Assembly: GCA_973895155.1 (NCBI GenBank)
Contig: OZ316892.1
Span: forward strand, 6,014,001 to 6,078,000
Reading direction: 5' to 3'
DNA from: Marsupella aquatica
Lineage: Eukaryota > Marchantiophyta
Length of the DNA: 64,000 nucleotides
Shown here: piece by piece, positions 1 through 11,296 of the stretch
Numbering within the stretch: position 1 is the first letter of the stretch
How the letters are laid out: each line of letters begins with the position of its first letter
Notes under the pieces: model-generated
What the model was told of the DNA's origin: nothing
The model's database searches: none
The model's input: only the letters and a program-made list of their open reading frames with translations
Translations under genes and position numbers: made by a program

Positions 1-2866
1 TTCTTCATCCAATTTCAGGTTCATTACCTGAGGGTGTTGCGGATATTTCTGAGGTGCTCCTGACCTTGGTCGGTCAGCTTCAAGAGAGAGAGAGAGGCTC
101 CTGACCTCGGCTACATGCAGCACCCTAGAATTTCAGGGAGTGGAGTTTGGCAATTGGGTTTTCAGGAATTGGGCCAGAGATGGGCGGCGGCGAGATGTTG
201 ACGAAGTTGAGCAGAGTTGCAGTGATGAATCCATCTCTGGGTCGGGATTGGGTTGCGATCCAACATGTAGCACAACCCAATTCAGGACGTGATCTCACAT
301 GACAGCTGCTGAGCAAAGACACGTCTCGGTAAGTACGTTCTTCGTGCTTCTCACTCAATTGGATTCTTGATTCTGAACTGTTGATGAACTGCTGGCTGGG
401 GACATGTTTAACCATTTGTGGTGCAAGAGTGGGAAACAAATGGTTGTCCGGTCTTGAGGAGCCAATTTCACCCTTGTTCCCCACCACACTCGATGCTTGG
501 GCTAAGTTGATAATTTAAAGTGCAAGAAGAACAACGATTGTTAACGATGAACTGGACCTTCTCAGCCAAAGCAAATCAGTGTCAGGTCCTGTCCAGAAAC
601 AAGTTTACCAGTCTACCTTACACGCCACGCAAAACCTTGTCACTACTATGTTCGGCTTGCATGTCTTATCCGGGCCATCATTGGATGCAAAACTATCGAA
701 AGGGAGCTATTGGCGGTACAAGTGGGGCACAAACGTTCATCTCGTGAACCAGTTAAAGGAGAGATTTCTAAGCACAATATCTGACCAGGTTCGCCCAGAC
801 ATGTAACGTAAGAAGACTTTAGTGAGCCTGTAGTTTTTGCTCCATAAATTTGTGTGAAATCCTTTACAAGGAATGGACGGCGAGTTGGTCTTATGTGAGA
901 GAGGATCTTTCACCTGTCGACGACTCAATTCGGTGAGATTTGACTTTCGAGTAGGGTTTTATGTGTGAATTGAGTAAACGATGATGATCAACGAGTCAAG
1001 CTGCTGAAGAAGGAAGCAAAGCTTGGAATTCAAATCACTTTGAAACCCACCGAGAAGATGGTCAATGACGTTTTCGTCGAGTAGTGACGGACCTGGAGAT
1101 AAAGCACGATGCGCAGACCACTCAATTTGGAAGTATCTGAATCTCTGTACCGTTTCTATATGTACAGGCAGTGGGGCAGGTGAAGATAGTGTAGGAAATG
1201 GAAGTTAAGTGCGAGGGGAGGGACATATATGCCGCATGCTGCAGGGGGATAAGACTTGACTGATCATTAGAGGTATGAGAGCAACTTGAATATGGCATGG
1301 AGAGGACGCCCCGTGTTTGGAATAGTGAACCTAGTTGACTGGGTTGAAGTGGAACAAAACCGGAAAGAGAACGAAAAAACAATTCAGCTAATGAGCAGGA
1401 TTAAGCTTGCCGTGTATAGAGGAAATTGACACCAATGTTGGATTGGAATTACTAGAGCTCTGTATTGAATTCAGCGTAGTCCTCTGCTCCCCAGTACGAA
1501 ACGTCTGTGGTCTACAGTAGGTACTTCTCAAATTTGTGGATCTTGGGCACAGGCTTTTGTGAGCCGCATCTTAGACCAAAAGTGTAGATTTGAGATTGGG
1601 AGGGTGAACACTATACATCCAAATTGACACTTCGAAGGAAGGGTTTGTTAATTAAAAAATACAGGGATGTAAATTTTAGAACTGGAAATCGACGTGTGGC
1701 AAGGCTCAACGAGAAGATTGGAACAAATATGGAAAGGGTATCAAGAGAAAGCATAGAATACTATCTAGAGATACTGGACAGTAACTGGCTTTGCGAACAG
1801 ACTCTAAAGTTACCTCTAGACTTCAGTATCAATATCGAGAAAAAGCTGATACATCGAGAGGTTTGCAAACATATAAAGGTCGTGAATTAACTACAAAGTC
1901 CTTAACCAAATTCAAGTTGGAAAGGAAATAGTTCTCGATATATTTGTGTTTGAATCCTTCTCCGCTCTCAACTCCACTATTCTGCTCCTTCTTTGAAATC
2001 CACTCCCTGCAGTGATTTGAAATTGCTCATGTGATTTATTGGAAGGTAGTTGGAGGCTGGAATCTAAAATTTAGCGAGACCATGGCATAGCACATGGAAC
2101 CATATCTTTCCAGGAGACACAGAAAGTACAGGAGTTTTGCTCCACAGCTTGAGTAAAACCATATCGTGTTAACCTCCCAAGAGGACTGGTCAAATTTCCA
2201 TCTAACCTGGCCATGTGAATTGCACATGTAGAAAGCTGAGAGTCTTTTTCACCCTAGCGGTGCAGATTGTAGTAAATACACATGCTCCCTGCTCTAGTAA
2301 TCTATCTTCAGCTATCAGTTTCTAGCAGTAGAATGTTCAAGATAAGCCAATGCTTATGAACGACCGACAGCATGGCTGCCTCTATGTGAGATTGGTGCTG
2401 GATTAGTGATAGTTGTGTCTTCTTCCACCCTTTACCCTCCTACTGTCATCCAAGTTTCCTTAATGAGATATTGCTACAATACTTTCCTCGGAATGCATTC
2501 TTTCGGACTAATCGTGCGTTCGTTATGCGGAGTCGTTGGTTGAGGAAGTTCCAACCGGTTCTGCTGTACGAGCTTGTGTAAGGAAGCCACCCTTGTCTAT
2601 GATTAAGTCCCTTAAGATAAATGACAGGGAGATCGTGCGAGCGTTGCAAAATGCTGAAGCGCTTCTTCAACGCTGGAAGTGAGATAGGGAATGGATGAAT
2701 GAGTGGAACTTGATTTTACAAGGTCTTAACTAGATACAGCTTTGATGTGGCTTTTAGAGTATGACCAAGTCGTGGCTCTGTTGTCCTGTAAAAAACTTTT
2801 TGCTACGAATCGACGGTGATGAGGAATTTGGTCCAGTCATTTTGATTTTAATATGCTTGGTGGCGG
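1..2866. other. No supportable gene; non-coding or unrecognised sequence
   Basis: Both strands hold only short open frames without recognisable domains, the longest about 120 codons. A short GA-rich run lies near position 85. Nothing resembles a tRNA or rRNA. An exon of a neighbouring gene cannot be excluded, but I see none. Confidence 0.5.
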
Positions 2867-3760
2867 ATGGTGGCTCTTGTGATGAACGTTGACCTTGGTG
2901 TTATTTTGGGTGCTTCCCTCCAGTCCTATAACAGCATGCGGGAGCTAGTCCACGTTCTTCTGCGAGTTCTACCATGGCTCATGACCACAGTTTCTGCCAA
3001 TGTGATTCACTACTTCTCATTATTGATCGCCAAAGAAGAAGCCCACAGGCAAGTACTAGAAGCTGCAACTCCCACGACTGGCAGACGTGGGAGATGGTAC
3101 CCGGGAAGTGACCCCGAGGAGCATGAGCGCCTGTCGTTTGATCTGATGAACTCTCCAGCCATGAGAAAGGCAAGGTACCTGGTCAAGCTGGTTCGCTACG
3201 GATGCACCTTATTGTATGTCGCACTATTTTGTGACTTTTTGCCAGAGCTTAGCATTGAAACTTTCTCCCCTGGATTGGGCACGATAGAAGCACTTGTTGT
3301 GGGAGTGCTGGGTGGATTGGTGACCTTGTATTTGAATGAGAATGGGGACTTTGATATAAGGACTTGTTGGAGACCTGACGTGGACTTTGGCTCCGAGTTC
3401 TGGGGTTGGCTATGGGATGGTATCCGGATTGCTGGGGCGTTTGCCACTCCAGTTGAGGATTCACTGATGTATCATTCCTGGATATACAGGTCACTCACTT
3501 GTTATCTTACAAGAAACTCATACAACAGTTTCATAGACGTTCCATTCTTGGATTGGAATTGGGTAGCATGCATTGCATCAAATGGCGTGTTTGCTTTGTA
3601 TAATGGGAAGGAGTGGCGGAGCTCTGGGTTGATAGGAATTCTCTCATTGTGGGTTACAAGCAGGAGAGGCCAGTTGCTTGATGGAATTCTGGCTCATGGA
3701 CTCTGTAGAGTGACCATCAGTACCTGGGTTTTGTATACCGGACAACGGCAATATTGGTGA
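2867..3760 (+). CDS. CPBP/CAAX-protease-related membrane protein, catalytic residues degenerate
   Basis: This 297-residue single-exon frame starts at the first ATG after an in-frame TAA about 20 bases upstream. Hydrophobic segments lie near residues 28-55, 105-128, 138-155, 190-205, 238-250 and 260-272, so it should be a multi-pass membrane protein. The C-terminal half follows the layout of bacterial 'CAAX prenyl protease-related' CPBP proteins. It has a Pro-Val-acidic helix (TPVEDSLMYHSW), a VP...W segment, an LAHGL motif, and an end (TGQRQYW) like their TG-x-(W/Q)-x-FW terminus. In active members the first motif is a Glu-Glu pair followed by Arg and the middle motif has a conserved His. Here these are Asp-Ser, His and Tyr-Asn-Gly, with only the last His (LAH) kept. 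I infer a pseudoenzyme or a strongly diverged peptidase. The family match comes from motif recall, not a search. No neighbour gives further context. Confidence 0.68.
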   Translation: MVALVMNVDLGVILGASLQSYNSMRELVHVLLRVLPWLMTTVSANVIHYFSLLIAKEEAHRQVLEAATPTTGRRGRWYPGSDPEEHERLSFDLMNSPAMRKARYLVKLVRYGCTLLYVALFCDFLPELSIETFSPGLGTIEALVVGVLGGLVTLYLNENGDFDIRTCWRPDVDFGSEFWGWLWDGIRIAGAFATPVEDSLMYHSWIYRSLTCYLTRNSYNSFIDVPFLDWNWVACIASNGVFALYNGKEWRSSGLIGILSLWVTSRRGQLLDGILAHGLCRVTISTWVLYTGQRQYW

Positions 3761-5977
3761 CAGTGCTTGTCGCGAGGCTTGCGTTATTCAGGAGGGAATA
3801 CATAGAATGTTTGAGAACTCTTCAAAACTCATTTCAAACTAAACGGGAGATTTCACTGTGCCCAGGATGTGGCATTCATTTGCTCAAGACCTAGCTCGAG
3901 ATTGTTCTAAACTCCTAATATCACGACCCTGCATGCCAAGACATCTCCCGACTGCCTCAACTTTGTAATGCTTAATAGCGTGCATCCTGCCGTACTTATT
4001 GGTTTCGACCAAGAATTGGGCTGACGTATGAATGCTGGTACTTCTGTTGTTTACTTTTCTTATTGCGAGTATCTCCGTCGCATTTTTTTCCAACCATTGA
4101 ACCATGAATTCGAGCACCATGGAGGGTTGGGTGTGCTGCATGTCTTCCATTATGGTCAACAACGCTGGTTACTCTGGAGTCTTGTCTTAGATGTATGAGG
4201 GGCATGGATCTTTGGTCACTGACATAAACTGTGAAACGAGAAACAATTCAAGAGCCTAACACAACATCTCTATGACTTCATCATCTTAGTTTGCTTTCTA
4301 ACCACAGACATACACCTGATAAGGCATCAGTTAAGGATTCTAGCATTGCAACCTTAACGAGCCCAGTTTAAGGGCAGCTATTTTTCTCCCTGAGGATATC
4401 TTCCAACGGAGGAATGCCACGATTGGGTCAGCTCAGTAACGACTGACTGGTTGAGATTGAACAACTCACTGAATTTGTCAAACCTCTTATTAGTGCACAG
4501 TTTCAGCATCAAGAGTCTACTCCTAAAGATAAACACAAACTTCCAAAGATAAAATCTCAAATTGCAGACCAACTAGTGGAAGGACTGCTTCGACTGAGGA
4601 GCCCAATCCACGCATACAGTGTACTAGTGTAACAAATCATGAACGAGTAAGTCGGTTAATTGGGTAGGACTCACAAAGAATTACTCGAGTAGACTGAAAT
4701 GCGCCTAAAAGGGATTTCCAAGAAACCATGTTAAATTACTCATGAAACAGATTAGAAAAGAGTTTCCTTTTGAGTCCTCAAAGTCAGCAAGAACTATCAC
4801 TTGAACATATGCATTTAGTTTTCAAGATGTCTCCAGATAAGGTTCATACTCTCAAGTTGAAATCCCTTGAAGTGTGCCCTTGCATCAGCCTGCAATGCAA
4901 GAGAGCGCTGTAAGTCACCCAAGTAGGACAACTATCCTATCTTGCAGTAACATGGAAATATGATTAAGGAACCCTAATGAGAAAGCGTTCCTTAGAGAGG
5001 CAACGGTGAAACCAAAATTATCTCTGGGAATGGGGAAGACCCATTGAGTTTATTTACAAGAAAAAGAACCAAGGTCACAAAGGCCCAAACAGAATGAGGG
5101 TTTAGGGTTTACTTAAACAGCATTCTTGATCATATATTACTTGAACCCACAATGTTACTTCCTTAATTCAGTTCTCAAAAACCATCACTATTGGGTACTC
5201 GCTCACCCCAAACAAATCCCTTAGTAGATGGCCTTAATCGTTAGTTTTACAACATTGCCACCGATATCATGCACTGACAATTATGACCCTAGTTTATTCA
5301 AAATTCATGATCTCAAATGCATTCATCTATAGTTGAGCTTCTGAGATTTTGTAAATTTTTGTTTTGCCAGTTTGAAGACGGTCTTGAAATTAGCCCATTA
5401 GAGAAGTAATGTCAGCAGTGCCAACCTTTATTTCTGTTTAGAAATTTTCTAATCCTTTTGACACATGGGCAGTAAGAAATATATCAGGGACACACAAAGA
5501 CCATAGTTCTACACAATCACTGCAAACAGAATCTCGTGACTTGTACGATATTTCCGTTCTGAATCAGCGCCCTTTGGCCGTTGCCTTTGTTCTCCATGGA
5601 ATTATGGTTCTAATTAATGACACACATGAAACATGTACACTTCATCATAGACACGTAGGAAGACAGCGTACAGACTTCAGAACTTCTTGTAACTTGAAAG
5701 TTGAAACCAACTTCCTGTGATGCATCAGTAACGTTTCCCATTATTGTTCTCGAGGGAGTCGTCAGTTTTGCTTTAATTTTTGGTGTACCTGCTTGGGATC
5801 CAGGCGAGGCTATGGCCTATGGGACAATCCCATCTCTCCCCACTCCTCCCACTCCCTAGGTCCCAGGATCTACCTGGACTAGCCTCGGTACCTAGGATTG
5901 ATTAACTGGTAACGTGAGTGCACGGACGATTATTAGAGTACTGCACTGCACTGAGCTGAAGGAGTACCGCCCTCATC
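3761..5977. other. No gene seen downstream of the CPBP-like gene
   Basis: The first few hundred bases are probably the 3' untranslated region of the upstream gene. The rest is AT-rich with short frames only. A poorly conserved inverted pair of GC-rich words lies near 5795-5890 (gcgaggct and agcctcg), too short to call. Confidence 0.45.
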
Positions 5978-6160
5978 ACTGAAGCAACAGCAGCTATTTA
6001 CTAGCAAAGCTGAATCAGAGCTCAGCTCTAACACGCGATCGAGCCGTGACAGGCAGAATGGGGCACACTGAAGCAACAGCAGCTGCTATTCACTGGCAAA
6101 GTTGAATCAGAGCTCAGCTCTAAACACGCGATGGAGCTGGGACAGGCAGAATAGGGCACA
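5978..6160. repeat. Two-copy tandem repeat, about 89 bp unit
   Basis: The block beginning actgaagcaacagcagct at 5978 recurs at 6067. Both copies run through gaatcagagctcagctct and gacaggcagaat, differing by a few substitutions and small indels. Confidence 0.85.
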
Positions 6161-6778
6161 CTGCCACAGTAGCACAGGAGCATTGTGGCCGGTCCAGAAT
6201 TATAGTCCAGACTCCAGAAAAGGAATATATTAATGCTACATCACCGAGAGCAGGAAGGAGCTCACCATACTTACTACTGACGGCATCAGTGCTTGATTTG
6301 AAGCTTGCGTGAAAATCCTAAATGCTTGTAGATGCCTGCCCCCATTGCTTGCCCCCATTTGCAAGCAATTTAGGCACGCACAGCAGAGCAGTGTACGACG
6401 GGGCGAGGATGAATTGCCCTGCAGCTCCACGCAGAGACAGGCTGCCCTTCTGTAGCTCGAGCACGAGCTCGTCCATGTATAGGTTGCAAGGACACATAGA
6501 GACAGGCTGCCCTACTGATTGGGGCTACTTCTACCCTAGTGCCATCTAGTTTGAGGAAAAGATAATCAATTATTTCAATTTTAGACCTGGCTGGCAAATT
6601 ATAGGTTGCTTGTGAAACCTTAAATGAATTTCAGGAGAAATTTAAGAACACAGAAGTTTTCATTAAGTGAAAATTTTACTATAGCCGTACACTGGTCAAA
6701 TTTTTCTAGAACTACAGTAGTGTACTCAGACACGGAGTAGTAATGTCCACCAAGGTTTCAAGGCACAGAATGCCCTGT
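6161..6778. other. No gene seen
   Basis: Only overlapping short frames on both strands (around 6236-6597), without domain-like content. Confidence 0.4.
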
Positions 6779-7190
6779 TCAGTCCCCAGCCAATGTTTCT
6801 ACGAATAAAGGTCCCCACATATACAAACAAAAATGTAGCTACTGTGTTCCCAGTAAGGTGAGGGCTCTAGACAAAACAATAGTGTTAAGTGAGGGCTCTA
6901 GACAATGTTCAGCCATGATTGTTTCTTGGAATGAAGGTCTCCAAAATTACAAACAAAAAAACTAGGGGAGTGCTCCCGAGCTAAGGGAGGGCATAGACAA
7001 TCCCCAGCCAATGTTTCTCTGAATGAAGGTCTCCAAATATACAAACAGAATTAGAGAAGTGTTCCCTATCTAAGCGAGAGCTCTCTAAACAATCCCCAGC
7101 ACATGTTTTTTTTCTGAAAAAAGGGGTCCAAATGTACACACACAAATTTTGGGTAGTGTTCCAGAGCTAAGTGAGGGCTCTACAGTAGAC
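6779..7190. repeat. Diverged tandem repeat, about four units of 90-120 bp
   Basis: Units share ccccagccaatgtttct, then gaatgaaggtctccaaat, then acaaacaaaa and gtgagggctctag. Copies begin near 6783, 6905, 7000 and 7094. Indels make the period irregular, which indicates an old array. Confidence 0.75.
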
Positions 7191-7296
7191 AGACAAATTA
7201 ATAAATTATTGGCTATTTGTATGTGGAACATAGGGAGAACCAAAGGGTGATCATGAATTTACCAAGTGACATGAAAGTCCCTGCAAGAACCTAGAG

Positions 7297-7925
7297 CTTT
7301 GAACCTAGAGCTTTGGTCAGTTGTCCAGGGGATGAGCCTAGAACTGAGAGGTCTCAGATTGAATCCCCCCTCCACACACAAGGGGTGTGAAGTGTATAAT
7401 TATGTGTGTATAGGGTGTAGTGGTGAAAATATTGGTTATCTCCTCAGCTCCTGGCCCTGGGGAATCACTCATTGGATTATTAGAATGAGGTGCGAACAAA
7501 TGAATGTTATTTTTAATCTTGTCGGGCTAATAATTATAATCAAAAATTTATACTAAAAACATTTAAAAATACAATCTTGGTAAAAATATTATTTTTTTAA
7601 TTTAGCAAAGGTAATTAAAAAAATTTCAAAAGGTTTATAATAAAAGCAAAAGTATTTTTTATTTATTTTTATTTTTTAATTTATTTTTTCAAATTTCAGT
7701 GATTTGTTTTCATGTGTTTTAGAGGTTTTATTCTAAGTGGATTTTACTCTAAGTGATTCCCTGGTTGCCAGCTTTGGGCCCCTGTTTTAACCTTCTCTCC
7801 CTCCCTCCTAGTCTGGGTCAGATCCTTGGGTAGGGATCCCTCCTGGCTATCATACATAGAATTGCATGATCTAGAGGGACTTTTATCCTCTGTTGGATGG
7901 GGTATTCAAGGCAGAAAACAAATTA
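7297..7925 (+). mobile_element. Probable tRNA-derived SINE-like retroposon
   Basis: The 16-base word ctgcaagaacctagag is present exactly at 7281-7296 and again at 7926-7941, as expected for a target-site duplication made by target-primed retroposition. Just inside the left end is a pol III-like head: ttggtcagttgtc resembles an A box and agattgaatcc resembles a B box about 40 bases later. The body is about 630 bp, with an AT-rich middle (7540-7730) and an A-rich right end (gaaaacaaatta). The length is large for a SINE, so it could be a SINE with a second insertion or another retroposon type. No reading frame of note is inside. Confidence 0.5.
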
Positions 7926-7991
7926 CTGCAAGAACCTAGAGTGACAAGGGAAGTGGCCAAGTGAAACTAAATGTCCATAATCTGTATGGCC

Positions 7992-7999
7992 TAGCGGGG
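7992..7999. repeat. Target-site duplication, left copy, of the outer hAT element
   Basis: The 8 bases tagcgggg directly precede the left terminus CCCGGTTT and are repeated exactly at 30226-30233 directly after the right terminus AAACCGGG. Eight-base duplications are typical of hAT insertions. Confidence 0.85.
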
Positions 8000-8084
8000 C
8001 CCGGTTTGACCTTGCCCGTCAAACTGGGCGTTTGAGAGCGGCAAATTGACAACCCGGCACCCGGGTTCGGAAGCAGTCCGGGAA

Positions 8085-8580
8085 AGGAAACGTCCGGTTC
8101 GGGGTTCGGGTTCGGGAGGAGGTTCGGGAGAGGTTCGGGTGGGGGTCCGGGTGACTAATCGGGTCCGGGTCCGGGTCCGGGTCCGGGGCGGAGGCGCTCG
8201 GTGGGGGCTCGGGGTGGGGTCCGGGTGGGGTTCGGGTCCGCTCGGTGGGGGTTCGGGGTGGGGTCCGGGTGCGGCTCGGGTCCGGGAGGAGGAGGTGCGG
8301 GGGGTTCGGGTGGGGGTCCGGGTGGGGTTCGGGTCCGGGTCCGAGGGGTTCGGGTTCGGGAGGTACGGGGGGTTCGGGTGGGGTCCGGGCCCGGGGCGGA
8401 GGCGCTCGGTGGGGGTTCGGGGTGGGGTCCGGGTGGGGTTCGGGTCCGGGAGGCCGGGGTGGGTCCGGGTGGGGATCGGGGTTCGGGGTCCGGTTCGGGG
8501 TTCGGGGTCCGGTTCGGGGTTTGGAAGTTCGGGTTCGGGATTGAGGCTCGGAGAATTAGGGTTTCGCAATTTAGGGTTGG
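8085..8580. repeat. G-rich low-complexity array of the left terminal region
   Basis: Nearly the whole stretch is built from ggttcggg, gggtccggg and gggtgggg words with very strong G/C strand asymmetry. It could form G-quadruplexes. The long arginine/glycine or proline/threonine frames read through it are consequences of the repeat, not genes. A matching array lies near the right end. Confidence 0.85.
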
Positions 8581-8640
8581 AGGATGGGGCCGGCCGGGAA
8601 AGGGTCGGGGGCTCGGGAGAGGATAAAAGGAGGAGATCCC
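8549..8640 (+). promoter_or_regulatory. Candidate promoter of the left cargo gene (telobox plus TATA-like word)
   Basis: Two telobox-type words, aattagggttt and atttagggttgg, lie at about 8557-8583, followed by ggataaaagg near 8622. The right terminal region has the same order (three agggtta words, then gaggataag), read towards the transposase gene. Telobox motifs are common in plant promoters; promoter function here is inference. Confidence 0.4.
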
Positions 8641-8644
8641 TCCT

Positions 8645-8768
8645 CTCCCTCCTCATTTTCGGTTTTGCAGAAAGGAGGAGAGGAGGAGAGGAGGAAGAGG
8701 AGAGGAGAGGAGGAGGAGGAGGAGAGGAGGTGGAGGAGGAGGAGGAGGAGAGGAGGAGGAGGAGGAGG
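8645..8768 (+). repeat. Pyrimidine then purine (GA-rich) low-complexity tract
   Basis: A short ccctcc tract is followed by about 100 bases of gagg/gga words ending at a splice-donor-like gaggtaagt. In the kinase direction it would be 5' untranslated sequence. Confidence 0.7.
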
Positions 8769-8896
8769 TAAGTGTTTGGTTTTGGTTTTTATTTTTTATT
8801 TTTGGTTTGTTTTTATTTGTTTGTGTTTTGTTTTGTGATTTTTTAAGTTTTTTTTGTGTTTTAAACCTTAACCTTAGAGCCAAATGGAGGGATATA

Positions 8897-8964
8897 AAGA
8901 AACACTTGTACGCACACGCTTTGAGCCTCGGTTCAGTTTGCGATACTCCGTACAAGAATTTCTT
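8897..8964 (+). repeat. Subterminal hairpin unit L1
   Basis: Outer arms aagaaacacttgtacg and cgtacaagaatttctt pair. The interior holds cacgctttgagc, a short loop and a diverged ctcggttcagtttgcgata. It is the outermost of three left units and corresponds to R1 on the right. Confidence 0.75.
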
Positions 8965-9023
8965 AATATCACCTTAACAATTTAGTCTCCTTTGTTCATT
9001 AAGTAAAACATTTGCGGAGATAG

Positions 9024-9084
9024 AGGAATCCATGTACGCATGCTTAGAGTTTTGGCTCGGTCTGCGATACTTTGCATGGATACC
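9024..9084 (+). repeat. Subterminal hairpin unit L2
   Basis: Arms atccatgtacg and gcatggat pair around catgcttagag and ggctcggtctgcgata. The arm sequence differs from L1 and L3 but complementarity is kept. It corresponds to R2, which shares the gcttagag variant. Confidence 0.75.
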
Positions 9085-9180
9085 ACGATTCGTCGAGAAT
9101 GTTTTTACTTGAATTACAAATGAGTGTTAAGTTATAGACACCAAATCACATATGTCGAAGCAGGAATATAACAACTTTGA

Positions 9181-9259
9181 AAGAAAAGAACACTTTTGTG
9201 CGCATGCTTTGAGCGTCCACTCGGTCTGCGATATTTCACAAGTGTTGTCTTTCTCTTTT
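9181..9259 (+). repeat. Subterminal hairpin unit L3
   Basis: Arms aacacttttgtg and cacaagtgtt pair, extended by aaagaaaag with tttctcttt. The conserved interior catgctttgag and ctcggtctgcgata is present. It lies about 200 bases before the kinase ATG. Confidence 0.75.
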
Positions 9260-9460
9260 ATTGTTGTTATATAGAAAGGTAATTAAAATCATGTGTGCAA
9301 TAAAAATACATAATGCATGGGAGAAATAAACCGGGAAAAGATAATAACAATACGACTTGTAATTTTCAGGTTGGTCGTTGAATCCTTATTGGAAGGATTT
9401 TATTTAAATCCCAGTAAGATCTTGTTCCTCCCTCACATATTCCTTTTGTGAAGGGAAAAC

Positions 9461-11116
9461 ATGGTCATCGAAAATTTTAGTTTAGAGTATAGGCAAGTGT
9501 TGAAGATGATCACAAAACATGTGAATGAGGGATATGAGCCGAATCTTGTTGCTCTGGATGCATTGAAGAACGCTCGAAACACTCTCGAACATGCTAGGAA
9601 TTCTAGCAAAGTGGCCGGGAAATGAAAACGGAAGGGGGCAAACGAAGAGGCAAAACAGGTTCGACACAATGTGGTAGTGTCGATATGGAAAGAGATACTT
9701 TATCGCTACACTCAACCGAAACAGTATGGGGTGGACGGGTTCGAGAGGGAGTTCACAAGACACGGAGAGAAAGGATACAAGAACTTTCTTGGTGAGATAA
9801 CCCGTTGTATGCGGGAAAGTGTACAAAAGGAGGACAATTTCACACGAGAGCAAATGAAGTCATTTGAAGATGAAACTGAGAAACCGGGAGGATTTCTGGA
9901 AAATTTGGCACTCAACTTGGAGAAGCATGTTTGGGATAATTTGGCAGCCAAAGTGGAAGAGGGTGACACTACATTGCTTGGAAACCCCGGGATGTACACA
10001 CACAAGAGAGAATTGCTAGTGAAGTGGAGTAAGGAGTTGGCAATGGCAAAATCTGATAGCAATGTCAAATATGCTAACGAGATTGTGCACTTTGGGGATG
10101 TCAGCATCAAAAGTGCTCGAAAAGGAACACGTCCATCGCGTGTAGTTCCAGAGGTTAGGAGTATCCATTTTCTTAAACCTGAGCAGGTGCACAACACACG
10201 TCGCATTGGGAAAGGAATCCAAGGAGAGGTATACACTTGTCGTATATTACATTGTCCTCTCATTCCCGTCAACGTGACCTTAGTCGCAAAGCGGTTCAAG
10301 GATGGAGACAAGCATAAGAGACGAACTGACGCATTACAAGAAGTGCTTATGGGAGGACTGAATCATAAGGGAATCGTTGGAGCTCTTGCGTTGACTATTG
10401 AGGATCCGCCAAAACTTATTTACGATCACTATAATGGAGGTGACTTGGGTAGCTTTATTGATAAGTGCAGCATATCGTCAAAGAGCAAGGGGAAGGCACA
10501 GATCACGATGGACCTTGATTTCAAGTTTATTTCGGAGAAGAAACTCTTGTTGGAGAACCGGTTGGGAATCGCCTTGGCTTTGCTGGAGACACTGCAATAC
10601 TTGCATGAGCATGATCGATTTCATTGTGATCTTCACTTTGGAAACATCCTTCTTCATTTCGATCACGAGCACGATGTGGCTATTAAGGTGTATGTTGGTT
10701 TATGTGATTTTGGCTTGTCTAAGCATAAATCACAGTGCAAATTACCAGCTAATCGGATGTGGCCCACAGCAACAGAAAAAGCAGCAACATACCAAAAACA
10801 ATTTCCACAGTTGGCTCCGGAGCTTGTTCAACCTACCCCTGTCGAGTTTAGTGAAAGTACCGATATATATGCTTTGGGGAATATTTTTGAGACATTGTTG
10901 ACAGAGAATTGGGATGGAATGTCTAAGGGTTCACGGTTTTTGGGGAGGGGTTGGAGTGCACAAGTGCATGGCCCCAAATTGGATATCATAATCAGTGAAA
11001 TGATGGCCACGGATGCCAAGAAAAGAATGGATTGTGCTTTTTGGAGTTTGAAGATAGTTCGAATGTTTCCAGATTGCACATTGCATTTGCACAACAGTCC
11101 ATATCTTAGAGATTAG
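9461..11116 (+). pseudogene. Protein kinase carried by the hAT element; one in-frame TGA near the 5' end
   Basis: The frame opens at ATG 9461, runs 54 codons to TGA 9623-9625, and continues without another stop to TAG at 11116 (551 codons counting the TGA). If the TGA is real, translation would have to start downstream. The N-terminal 240 residues are unrecognised. The C-terminal 300 form a kinase fold: glycine loop GKGIQGEVY, lysine in LVAKRF, alpha-C glutamate in ALQEVL, hinge near YDHYNGGDLGSF, catalytic loop HCDLHFGNIL (HCD in place of HRD, with Asp and Asn kept), DFGLS, and a degenerate APE (QLAPELV). The catalytic set therefore looks complete. It would phosphorylate Ser/Thr or Tyr; the substrate is unknown. 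It lies 180 bases before the RING gene in the same orientation and converges with the transposase. Apart from the TGA the frame looks selected, so read-through, a recent mutation or a sequence error are all possible. Confidence 0.75.
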
Positions 11117-11296
11117 GGTTTACACAATTTTGTAAAGGTCACCTTAACGATTATATGTTTATTCATTGTATGTCAATTACAATGTTCTGCATTTTGTTGA
11201 TAATATTCTATCAAACTTTGTCGTGAATGCCCAAAATTGTGCTAAATGTGTTTGTACATTGTCAAATATCGCAGATCTTTTGTACACATCGCAAAC

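Larger units (their letters stand above)
8768..9369 (+). other. Candidate 5'-UTR intron upstream of the kinase
   Basis: A strong donor (gag|gtaagtg) at 8768 and a good acceptor (aattttcag|gttgg) ending at 9369 define a possible 602-bp intron in the leader of the kinase gene. It starts with a T-rich stretch and contains all three left hairpin units. This is inferred from splice consensus only. Confidence 0.4.

Noticed and set aside
7991-8771. Long overlapping Gly/Arg- or Pro/Thr-rich open frames on both strands
   Set aside because: They follow from the gggttc/gggtcc low-complexity array and occur in several frames at once; no start context or domain supports a gene.
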